Part shown: piece after piece, positions 20,901-31,579 of the stretch
Layout: each line of letters starts with the position of its first letter
Numbering within the stretch: position 1 is the first letter of the stretch
From: Yamagishiella unicocca
Lineage: Eukaryota; Chlorophyta; Chlorophyceae; Chlamydomonadales; Volvocaceae
Length of the DNA: 64,000 nt
Direction: 5' to 3'
NCBI GenBank assembly: GCA_003116995.1
Contig: BDSL01000001.1
Coordinates: 496,001-560,000, forward strand
Position numbers and translations under genes: made by a program
Notes under the pieces: model-generated
What the model was told of the DNA's origin: nothing
The model's database searches: none
Seen by the model: only the letters and a program-made list of their open reading frames with translations

Positions 20901-23608
20901 GTAGGCTTGCTGCGCGAAGCTACTGAAGCTACATATTCATATACCTGTTAGGGGGTTTGGCGGTACCTGATGTGGGCAGCGGCGCCAGCTCGGGGAAGCC
21001 GGAAGGGTGGCGGGCAGGTTATCTTTCGGTAGTAGTGCGGTGGATAGTCGCCTAAGCTGATTGGTGTAGCAATGCCAAGTACGGGAGAAGTGAGGCGGAT
21101 GTACAGGCGGGGCGGGGGCGGAAGGGGGGGCCACAGAGTGCGTGGTGGCACTGGGGGGCAGCGCTTATGTCGTACTTATTACAGGTGGGCGATTTAGACG
21201 TGTATGGCGCCGCAGCACGCAGGCAGCGAGCGACGGAATTTCTCGGCCCTGCTGACGGGGTGCTGTTGAGGTCCTCGGCATCAAACACCGCGTAACACTC
21301 TGGTGTGTTCGACCCTGTTGCTGGGCATCAAACACCGCGTAACACTCTGGTGTGTTCGACCCTGTTGTTGGGCCCTTCCCTTACTGTTTACTGTTCCACC
21401 CCGTGCTGAATCTTCATCCGCTGCCACAGGGGAGTGCCGCCGTTGTAGGTCGGCTGCTGTCCGCCGGTGCGGCTGTGGGCCACGCCAACAACATGGGCAT
21501 CTCGGCGCTGCTGCTTGCCTCGCGGTCGGGCTATCTGGAAGTAGTGGAGCAGCTGCTGCAGGCGGGAGCCAGCATCGACCAGGCGGACCTCAAGGGGTGA
21601 GCAGCGGGAGGGCGAGGGAGAGGAACAGCTCCAGGGAGGCGGCTGGGTGCTGACTCGGCTCCCTCCCCATGTTACTCGGTAGTCAACTTCAGTTTTCCGG
21701 CACGCGCTCTCAACCACGTGTCTAAAAACTATTCGCCGGTTCGTTTCTCCTCTCCGTTCCCTATGTCGTGTAACCGGGTCTTCTCGCTACTCCCCCTGGA
21801 AGGCACGCCCCCTACTGGCAGGGTAGCACTGCTGCCAGGGTAGCGCATGGTACCTCACCGTGCGCACGCGCACACTAGCATTTCTGCCTCGACCCAGCCG
21901 GAACGCGCCCTCCGCCCGAGGCTGACAAACCCTCCGACCGCGCCTGCGCCGCCCCCCCCTTCCTCGTCCCCTCCTCCGCAGCTACACGCCCCTCATGGTG
22001 GCCTGTGTGGGCGGCTACACGGGGGTGGTGTCGCACTTGCTGCGAGCCGGCGCCAACGTCAACCTGCGCAACTACGAGGGCTACACCGCTTTGTCCGCAG
22101 CCATGGAGTTCGGCCAGAAGGCCGTGGCGGAGCTGCTGGTGCGCCATGGAGCAGACGCGACCGCCATCACCGGTGGCGGCCAGCTGGGCAACGGAACGGC
22201 CAACGGCAACGTCTCACTCAAAGCTGCCGCCGGCGCGGCGGCGGCCAACGGGCTAGGCGGCGGCGGGCCTGGCGGCGGCAACGGCGCCGGCGGGGTGTCA
22301 CAGGACGGCAGCCCCGGCGGCGGCATGATCCACGTGTCGCCCTCCGCAGGGCGGTTTGCCGGCAACGACCTGAGCACCTCCGTCGCCAGCCGTGTGGCCA
22401 CCGCCAGCAGCCTGCAGATGCACTTAGACGGCCTGCCCAACAGCGTGTCGGGAAACAACCTGGCGACACAGGGCAGCGGGCAGCCGCTCGCCAGCGGGCC
22501 CTCCGGCCCGCTCCTGAACCACGCCGCCAAGTTCCTGCACGAGCTGGACGTGTACGAGATGCTGCAGCGCCGGAGCAGCAAGAGCAATATGGCCAACGGC
22601 GGTGCTAGTGCCAGCGCAGCCGCGCAGCCGGGGGGGACGGCGAACGGCGGCGCGGGGGCCGGTGGTGGGGGCGGGCCGTTGAGCCTGGACGGCGGCCCGA
22701 CGTCGGCATTGGCCAGCTCCTCGCAGCGGCTGCAGTCGCCGTCGCGGCAGTCGCCGCTACCCCAGCAACAGCAGCTGCTGCAATCCCACGCCACCCTGAC
22801 CATGGAGGAGCTCACTTCGCACGCCTCCACCTCGTCCGACACCTCCAAGGACATCGGGTCGCCGCACGACAAGCGTTCCGCCACCACCTCGTCCCTCAAG
22901 GCCACCGGGCAGCCGGGCGCCAACGGAGCCACTAGCGGCGCGCCGAAGCCCCTGTTCAAGAGGGCGCAAGTCGGGATAACAGAGAACCTGGTCATTCTCG
23001 ACCCGGACGGACCGTAAGTGGACCTGGCCGGGGTGCCATCAGGGTAGAGGTAGAGCCGGGGAAAGCAGCAGGGCGGGGAGGTGTTTGGTTGGGAGACCCG
23101 ATGCACCACCTGTGGAGCTGTTTTGAATCGTGATCCAAGCAGCAAGGCTCTGAGGGGGTTGCTGAAGTGGGGCTGCTCCAGTGAACCGACAAAGAAAAGC
23201 AAGTGTTGCTCGCTCGAGAAATTGTCCGATCGGCTGTCAACTAACTCCGGCACCTCGACCGGTCCCCTTACCAGGATGCCGGCCGCGCTCTCTCCCTGGT
23301 GTCGTCGAGTAGCCCCGCACCTTTCCATTGCACTTTCCTTTTTTCCCCGGTCTAGGCTTACGGGTGAACACTCTACCCCGCATACCGCTGCGACGGCGTC
23401 CCTGCTGCCCCCTTTCTGCCCGCCCGCCCGCAGTGACCTGTTTGAGCCCGGCACTATTTACCGCAGTCCTTGGGCCAAGGTGGTGAGCTTCCGGGACCCT
23501 TGCGCTGAGGACGTCATTTGGTACGAGCCCTCGGAGGTAGACGAGCCCGACTCTGGGGGGAAGAACGGCGACGAGGGGCCCGGGGTTTGCGGATGCGTTG
23601 TTAGTTAG
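17953..23608 (+). CDS. large ankyrin-repeat protein, 1000 aa
   Basis: Exons 17953-18066, 18425-19726, 20286-20498, 21430-21596, 21982-23013 and 23434-23608 join in phase to 3003 nt, with ATG at 17953 and TAG at 23606-23608. All introns are GT-AG. Ankyrin repeats fill residues of about 5-190 and 255-652, roughly 17 copies with classic cores such as GHTPLYLACRGGHRAVVQAL and GYTPLMVACVGGYTGVVSHL. A Ser/Pro/Ala-rich linker separates the two blocks. Introns fall inside single repeats yet restore each one exactly, which supports the model. The last 350 residues are Gly/Ala/Ser/Gln-rich and poorly ordered, ending in an acidic tail after VSFRDPCAEDVIWYEP. There is no kinase, BTB, ion-channel or membrane segment, so the likely role is protein-protein scaffolding; partners cannot be read from the sequence. 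No signal peptide is visible. Confidence 0.9.
20551..20622. repeat. 36-bp tandem duplication in ankyrin-gene intron
   Basis: GGGATATCAGATAATTCGCG plus AATCCACGGCCGACAA occurs twice in direct tandem just after exon 3. A related string (CGCGAATTCACGGCCGACAA) occurs at about 6408-6430 in the NAT10-like fragment. Confidence 0.85.
21278..21371. repeat. 47-bp tandem duplication in ankyrin-gene intron
   Basis: The unit beginning GCATCAAACACCGCGTAACA and ending near CCCTGTTGYTGG is present twice, head to tail, just upstream of exon 4. It carries the small dyad CACCGCG...CTCTGGTGTG. The two copies differ at about one base. Confidence 0.9.
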
Positions 23609-25621
23609 GCGGGCGCTGGCGGCAGGGCCAGCAGCCTGCAGCTGTGAGTTCATTTGTTGACAGGCGCTGAGATAACCTGGCGACTTGTACGACGGCAGGG
23701 ACCCGGTGCGTGTTCCGGGCCCGGTGTAGGTTGCGCTGGATGACAGTATAACAGGACGGGGGGATGGAACAGCAGCAGCAGCAGAGATGAGGCGAACAGT
23801 GCGATGCAAGGAAGGGCGGGTGGCGGCGGGTCGCGGTCGGAATGTTTGTGTGGTGCTGCAGCGGGGGCTCCGAGCTGTTTCGACATCTCCGCCGGCCAGG
23901 CAGGGGGGGCAGCGTGCATGCGCGTGACTCCATTTCGCGGCGACTCGGGACTCGGGAGAGCTTGGTTGCAGCTTCAATGCGAGAGGAACGCAAGACCGCG
24001 GGAAAACGTTGTGGGCAGGACAGGACAGGATGACACGCAGAGGGTTCCTTTGCGGGATGCCAAGACCCCAAACCCAATATTAATGTTGTCGTGCAGCAAT
24101 GCACGATGCCACTGTTGGCAAATATTGTGGTAACGCGCTGTTGTAGACGTCGACACCGTACTGGCCGCCAGCAGGAGCTCGATCTATGCACGGACCGCCA
24201 TCCCCTGCTGGCCGCCCATTCCGCCCGCTTCGGAGCAGGATGGGGGGCAGCAGCAGATCCCAGCGACTTTTGAGTTCCTTTCATTGTACAACGATGAGGA
24301 ATTGTCAAGGCGGCCGGGCGCATGTGGGCCCACAGACGGGGTGATGGTGGTACGTATTTATGACATGTTGTATTGTTTTAGGACGGCTTCGGCCACCGTA
24401 CGGCACAGATGTTTTTGGATTATGAACTGCGGCGGTGTTGCGCAATGGCATGACGCTTTTTAATGAGCGCGACGAGCAGTGCTTAGCTCACGACCCGGAA
24501 CATACGATCGAGGGGGAAAGACGGACTGACGTATCCAGGGCGCCCACCAGCCCTAGGCAGCCTACCTAAAAGAACAGTATTTTTTGCTGACCCTCTATAT
24601 TGTTGTAACCGGTTCACACAATTTCAGACGCAAGGTTTGAAATGGCCTAATCTTGGGACGTGTCAGAAATCGTAATGGCGAGTCACGTGTCTCTCCGCAT
24701 GCCTCCGTCCCCACAAGGTTCCCAGCATGCATCGGCCCGGATGCCGCGGAAACACACGCAAGGCATTTGGATCTAGCGCGTGTGGCCCCGAGCTAAGGCG
24801 TAGTATTTGTAACGCAGAGCGGGGAGTTTGTGTGTGTTTTGATTAGAGAGGGGGCGGGTCAAGCAGCTGTTTTTGATATTTAGTCCTTTCGGTAAACCCG
24901 GCTACGACCCTTGATCTTACAGGTATTCATACATTAGTAGGACTCTGAAACGCCCTTGACGCCGTACTACTGTTCGTTACGACGACGGCGTTGGGCAGCT
25001 AGTCGCTGCATAGTGAGCACAGTGCACACCGTACACGGGCCGTTGTTCGGCATGGCTCGAGAGTTGGGCTACTGGTTGGTGCGGCTTCCCATGTTCCATT
25101 GTGACTTCAAAGTCCTATCACGTCGTTTTCCCGGGGTGATTACCCAGACAGGGCGGCCGGCCTGATGGTCTGTGAGCCGGCGGAGGGGGAGGGCGACTCG
25201 GACAGCACGAATGCCTGATAAAAAAATCAGCAACCTGAACAAGTGTCATGTACAAATGTTAGTCCAACTCGAGCAGCGGGTTTCTTGCAGTTCGTGAATT
25301 ATGAGCTTCGTAGTGATCCGGCACACATTGAGGATAAGGAATGCAAACCTAAGTCAATTAGGTAGCATCTAATAGTAGCGCATAGAAAGCAATATCGTTG
25401 TGCCCATTTCTTGCGCAAGTCAGGCATACCTTTACGCATGCTGTACGGAGCGACGCGCTTTGTCGTATAATATCTGTTGCGTTGCTCGTAATTGAACGAG
25501 GATCATACGTTAGTGCATACAGACGAAAACCTGTAAGCAATCAGAGAGTTGTCCTCTCGGGTGTACAGCTTTTACCATAGGATTTGTACACAAGTTAGCA
25601 GCACGCCCGCTTAACGCAGCC
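23609..25621. other. intergenic: 3' region of ankyrin gene and upstream of oxidase gene
   Basis: No gene is recognised. TGTAA occurs at 24604-24608 and again at about 24807, candidates for the ankyrin-gene poly(A) signal, though almost 1 kb from the stop. The rest should hold the oxidase promoter; I see no convincing TATA element. Confidence 0.4.
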
Positions 25622-28600
25622 ATGGGCTGCGCGCTTGAGGTATGCCCTCTTATTCGGGTGGCTCTCATGCGGAAAGGCATCTCAAGGACACAGCTTGGTT
25701 TGACCGTCGTGCTGCTGGTGCTCGCGGCGGTGCCGCTATCATTCGGCTTGACGGAGATGGTACGTTGGCCCCCTGACTTCTGTAAGGTTTAAACAACGTG
25801 CAATGGGTGGCGGTGAAGCTCATTTGCGCATAAGCTCGGGGGGGAGGGTCCGCTCGCCGTTGCTACAACCATCCTTTGAGGGAATTGCTGATACCCCACA
25901 CAGCCCGTTCACTCTACACGCAAAGCAAGAGCATATTTGATCTTTGTCCTAAAAGCTGGCTAAGGTCGTCAACTGTTTTATGGAAAACCGCTGGCCATTG
26001 GCACCTCCTAACGCCTTGTTCCGCGTCTGCAGGATGCGCGGACGGCAAATGTAGGGCAACTTCATTCTTTACGGAGTGGCCTCGGCTGGCATGATTGTGC
26101 CTGCGGGACAATCTTGCGGCCGAAGCACTCGGAAGAGGTGGCGGACATTGTCTTGGCCCTCTACCGCGACCAGCTGGTCACAGGGCAAAAATACCTCGTG
26201 CGCGCCACCAGCCAGGATTTCGTCTCACATAACAATCTTAGCTGCGCATGCACCAACCTCCCGGAGGACGTGCGCGCGGTGGTGGTTGATATGTCAGCAA
26301 TGAACCGAATACTGGAATTTAATGATGACCAGGAGACTGTGACAGTACAGACCGGCATAACCTTCGAGGTACGGTTGCATGTAGTTGTCCATGGCAGCGA
26401 CGTTTTCCTACGACTGGACTCTACCCTTTACCCACTGCTGACAGCGCCTGTCCCGATCAGCGTCCTGATCACGTCCCCTAGCCGCTTGAGTGCTTCTGAT
26501 AAGCGTCATGTCTTATTTGTGTAGGGATCGGCTGTGCCAGGTTTAATGGCCTTTTGTCATGAACCGCCTCAGTGATCCCTGCGCTTCCCACCATCGGGAT
26601 AGCGTGGTAATTTCGGTCCTACCCCTCCAATCTCCAGGCTCTGGAACGCACGCTACTGGAATACGACATGAGCCTCCCCGGCGTAGTGGTTGCGCCGATG
26701 CTTGGGACCATGACCGTAGGCGCAGCAATCATGACCTCAGCGCACGGCAGCTCGCTGGTAGGCCCTGCCACGGTCGCCCAGTTCCTTCATTCCGCCATGC
26801 TAGTGGACGGGACAGGTGGGTGAGCGAGCACCGCGGCACTTAGCCGCATCGGCTAGACTCACCATGGCATAAAGCATACACACCTAGGGTTGTGCGAAAG
26901 ACAGCAAAATTTGCGCTGCTTTGCTCTGAGGGGCAGGTATGGTCTGGTCGTGGAAGCGGCAGCGGACGCAAAGCAACGGCCGTAAAGCCTATTAAGATGG
27001 GGACGAAGCAGAATGGGTCATCGGTATCCTGCAGCATGCGGTGGTGTGCCGAGTGTCGAATCGACCCACATCGTCTAAACCGTTCGCAGCGCGAGTCACA
27101 ATGCGTCATTTAGCAATAGCGACACAGTATTACCGCAAGAGGCGCAATCCCCACAATGCACTTTTGGGTCCAGGTTTAAACCCTCTAGCCCTATCCTTGC
27201 TGTCATGACGGGCTACACTTGCTCATCCCTCCAGGTGACATCCGAATCATGGACAACCCCGGTGAGGTGCTCGAGGGCAGCCTGGGCTTGCTCGGCGTGT
27301 TGACGGAGGTTACCATGTACGTCCAGAAAAAGAAGAAGATGGCGGTCCGCCAGATCCAGGTACGTTATTGCAGGTTTAAGTCTGGGACTGTCACGTAATT
27401 TAGCCGATATGCAATCCGTGATGTCCAAGGTACTCAACACGGTTTTCACGACGCAAGGCACGACTTACCAGCAGGCACAATACGTAACCTACGTTTGACG
27501 CGCCGTGGCAGCGCTTCCTTTGCATTTCATTCAGTGGTAGCCTCGTTGGGGCAACGCCCCCACCGTCCTGCCTACCGGCCCACGCCTTGTGTCCCTGCTT
27601 GCTCCACTCCCCGGGCAGTCAGAGGATTTTGACCTGGTGGCGGACCTGCGCGACATCATCGACAACAGCGAGGCACTGGCGCTGGACGTGACCTGGAACC
27701 CCACGGCGGGGATGTACCAGGCACGCGTGTGGCACGAGACTGACGCAGTGTCGCGCGGCGACGCCACCAACATGCAGCTGCGCCAGCCCGCCGACTGGCT
27801 ACTGCAGGTGAGCCGCGGCGGCGGCGACAGTGCGCTTCGCTTGGCCCACAGCCTAGCAGCGCCACATTTTGCCTCCTTGTTGTTGCCTCCTTGCGCGCAT
27901 TTCCAGTTCCCGCAAACCCCTGTCGTTGCCGTGCTCTCGTGTGGACTGCGCCCTTGAACCCCATATTTTTCCTGCAGCTGCCCGACAGGGTGCACCGGGA
28001 CCAGCTGGACCTGATGGACCGTGAGGGACACATGTGCGAGGTGATCGGGGAGATGTCGCACTTCCCCTATTTCGCACACTCGCCCGGCAACGAGCCCGAC
28101 GAGACCACGCCGCCGGACACCGCCATCGGCTGGCTGAACCACATGGCGTCGGCATTGTGCGGCGGTGCCGCCCCGGTCGGCAGGGGCCACACGCACGGTA
28201 GCGCTGCGCTGCCGGATTTGTGCCTACTGAACTCCGCCAAGTGGACACCGTACGAGCTGGCAATTCACTCGCAGGACTTTTCAGCATGGTTGGCGGATGC
28301 GCGCGCAGTGCTGCGTCACGCGCGTGGCTGCCCGCCCTTTGTGCTCAACTTCCGCTTCGTGGGCGAGTCAGACGCGCCCTTGGCGCTCAGCAGCGGCCGC
28401 CAAGTTGTGGCGATTGAGCTGTCCACGCTCAGCTCACATCGCGCCGAGGAGGCCGGGCTGCCCACCAAGTTTGCCCGCCTGCACGAGGAGCTGCTGCAGA
28501 TGACCATGTGCCGGTACGGCGGTCGACCGCAGTGGGCCTTCGCGACCAACCGCCTCCTACGCGGACCCTGCGCCGTCCGAGACCTATACGGCAACTCCTT

Positions 28601-28995
28601 TGACAAGTTCCTGGAGCAGCGGCAGTCGTACGACCCGGCCGGCCTCTTCACGCCCCCTTTGTTCCAAGGTGTTATCGACCGCAGCGGCCCAGTCTACTAC
28701 CCTGGTGAGTGCCATTTGCGGTAGGCTTCCTTGGGAGTAAAGGGATCTGCACATCCCTAATTGCTCTACGCTCGCGGCGGAAGCGCCTTGCGTCGGGACG
28801 GGAGTCATCGGGCAGAGTAGTAGTTCTCACGGCCGAGCTTCCCCCACCTGCCCTACAGGCTGCGCCGCCCGGCTGGACTGCTTCTGCTCGATAGATGAGC
28901 ACTGCGGCCCCAACCACAAGTGTGTGCCCGGCTACGAATTCCTTGAGTACAGGGTGTGTGCGCCTGTGACGGATAAGTCCAAGCACGAGCTGTAA
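25622..28995 (+). CDS. FAD-linked oxidoreductase, L-gulonolactone oxidase/ALO-like, 609 aa
   Basis: Seven exons (25622-25759, 26033-26368, 26638-26815, 27235-27359, 27619-27807, 27978-28704, 28859-28995) join without phase error into 1830 nt including TAA. Enzymes of this VAO-type family oxidise aldonolactones, giving ascorbate or its analogues, or related sugars. Residues 25-42 form a hydrophobic segment (LGLTVVLLVLAAVPLSFG), a signal peptide or signal anchor, so the product should enter the secretory pathway. The FAD-binding half shows CGTILRPKHSEEVADIV, VRATSQDFVSHNN, TSAHGSSLVG (residues about 191-200) and GSLGLLGVLTEVT. The C-terminal ALO-like part shows GGRPQWAFATNRL and FLEQRQSYDPAGLFTPPLF, where most family members end. 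Here a Cys-rich extension follows (CAARLDCFCSIDEHC, eight Cys in the last exon). Substrate is not predictable. The resemblance is closest to plant GULLO-type oxidases. Confidence 0.87.
28991..28995 (+). terminator. TGTAA overlapping the oxidase stop codon
   Basis: The stop codon context reads CTGTAA, so a TGTAA signal overlaps the end of the coding sequence. If used, it would leave almost no 3' UTR; the next plus-strand TGTAA is at about 30000-30004. Which one is used cannot be told from sequence. Confidence 0.25.
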
Positions 28996-31579
28996 GCTGC
29001 GTGACCGCCGGTCGATGTTTCATGTTGGTTAGGGTTAATGGATCCATGCGAATGTGGTGCCATGTACAGAGCATGCGTAGTTGACCGTCAAGATTAGCAT
29101 CAGGTAGGTGGTGCGGCAGTGTACAGGATTCCATGACAGTTTAGGACACGCCTAGGATGACAGCTTACCCAGGAGCCATGGTTCCGGACTACCACGGCTC
29201 GGGCAGGCGGGGACGTGGAGCGACTAGGTCTGGAACATTTGGGCCCTGTGAGGGATGCTCGTCGCATAGACGCCATGGAACGAAACAGGAGGAAAGGAAG
29301 ACGAGGTGGGGTACCAGGGCCATCTGTTAACGCTTGGCCTGCGATCCTGCCGTGTAAACGGCGAGCCTTGGGAGGCAAGCCGCTAATAGTAGTTGTTACA
29401 GTGGAATAGTGTTTTACAGCAGGCAAAGGGGCAACGGATCTAGTGGATCAATAGGGTCTAGTCTGACTGGCGACTTACGTGTGGTATATCTACTGCCCTT
29501 AGCTGGCGCGCGAAGCCTGGGTAGGCCCAGCCGGAGCATGCGGTTTCCTGCATATTGGGGCTGCTACTAAACATGTGCGCGTTCTGCCGATTGATTGTTG
29601 TCCCTTATTGATTGATTTGGAACATTTCCTGATGACCAACCGAGAGAGATCAGTAACTTGCACTTCTGGTGACGTGAGGGCCGTCTTGGTAACAGGCGGT
29701 GATGTTCGCAGCGGCGAGGCGCGCACTGGCTCGCTGGCCGTGGTAGTAGTAACTGTGGCCGTGGTGTAGTGGGTCGTTCTAGTCCTAGTACGCAATCTCG
29801 TACTTCAACAGTACTGTGGCAGTTACCGGAAGCGCGTCTGGGAACTGTTGAGAGTGGTGGGTGTGTACTGGTTTGGCTGTTTCCATCGCAGCCAAGTAAT
29901 CGTAGCAGGGCGTGTGCCGCATCGCGCATACCACGGTGCCAGGCTTTCGATTCATTTCCATTCTGATGCCTCACGGGCACCGCTCTTGCGCGCTTTTGTT
30001 GTAAGCGTACCTAGGGAGCTAGATGAGCGCTGTCAGAACGGAGGCATTACGACTGCAACTAGGTTCCAAACCAATATCTGCCGTACATGACATGGTTCGC
30101 CTCAGAAACCCACAAACAGGCAGGGGCGAGAAGCAGCGACCCTGAGATTCTAGGGCGCAGCTACTTCGTTAGTAGATTGAAACCAACTCCCCAATGGCAC
30201 TGATCACATTCCAGGGTTCTGTTTCAACAAGCTGCAATGCCCCTCGTAACATGCAGCGCGATAAGTGGGAAAGAGGTCCTCCTTGGCAGTGTACATACAG
30301 TTCTTTCGATCCTAGATGAGAAGCGGCTGTACATCGGATATTGTACAGTGCTTGTTGCGGTGCGCATGTCGTTGCCACCCCCTCAGCAGGCCTTGGCCAC
30401 CCCCTCAGCAGGCCTTGGCAACCTCAAACCTGCCCTCGTGCCCCCGCGATCGTAGTACCTGTTACATTGAGCTTCAGACCCGAGGGTAGAGCCATCGGGC
30501 GATGTGCCTGAGACTGAAAGAGACGCAGAAGGAGAAGAATCCACCCGCCTGTGAAAGCCAAACCACCAGACGCCCCGAACAAGGCCGCAGTTGTTGTGGG
30601 GCCACCTTATCGCGTTCCTTTGGCAGCCGCATTCTCAAACAAATAACGTTACGACCTAGATCATGGCACCAGGATTTTACGCCATAACCTCCGCCTTGCA
30701 GCGAAAGGCATCACGCCGCTACAAGCAACCAGCACGGGGCAGCAACGTCGCTTGCTGGGGTACACATACAGTATGTGTGTCCAATGATCCGCGGGTCTGC
30801 TGGTCCGGTGGACTCGGGGGCACCCCCCTGTCGCGTGCATGCGGCCAAGCAAGTGCACTCCAATCACCCCCTACAATAGGCAGATAACAATATAATAAAC
30901 CATATAACTTGCAACGTCGTCCTTGCAACCATATAACTTGCAAGGTCGTCCTTGCTTTTAGTTAGTATCCATAGTATGCCAAAAATGCACCCTGGCGGGT
31001 CGACCCCAACCTTCAAGAGGGCAAGCGATGATGTCACAGCAGGCCGGCAGCTCCCCCCGCGCAACCCCACCCACACACGGGCGCAGCCGTGCGCGGGCGA
31101 CCGAATGGGCACTGGCTCGTCCCACGCCACTGATTGGACCAGCAGATGGGACATAATGACCGTTGATGCGCACGTACTTGTCGGTTGGCCGCTGAGTACC
31201 AGTCTGGCATCATTCCGACATCCGGTGGACGAGCTTTATGAGCAAATTGCGGACAGCGTGGAGTACGAACCAACAGGCGCCGCGAAACGCAGCGGAGTTG
31301 GTGGCGCGAGGTGGGGCCCTGGAGCTCCTGACCACACACATCCACATCGTCAGCACCGTACTTCCAAGCCAGTACATGAAGAACCAGCCGGTAGCCCACC
31401 CTCAAGCCCAGTGCATCTTGCGCTGACAGACGGCGCCGGACGGCGTGTTTAAGCTCCAAAGCACCTCCGCGGCCCAGCCCAACAGGTCTTTTAACTGCTC
31501 GACACCACTACCGTCGCACTGCGTGACTCATCCCCGCCCATCGCCCCCACCGCCACTCCTTGGGAGGCGCTTGCCTCGC
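28996..31579. other. intergenic between convergent oxidase and MATE genes
   Basis: No gene recognised. Two small tandem duplications are present: a 22-bp unit (CCACCCCCTCAGCAGGCCTTGG) at about 30377-30420, and a roughly 35-bp unit containing CATATAACTTGCAA at about 30900-30955. The minus-strand open frame at 31034-31459 lies in the expected 3' UTR of the MATE gene and has no family signature. Confidence 0.4.

Noticed and set aside
22081..23454. 457-codon minus-strand open frame opposite ankyrin exon 5
   Set aside because: High GC keeps antisense frames open. The plus strand joins in phase to the ankyrin protein, and the antisense frame crosses its introns without any motif.
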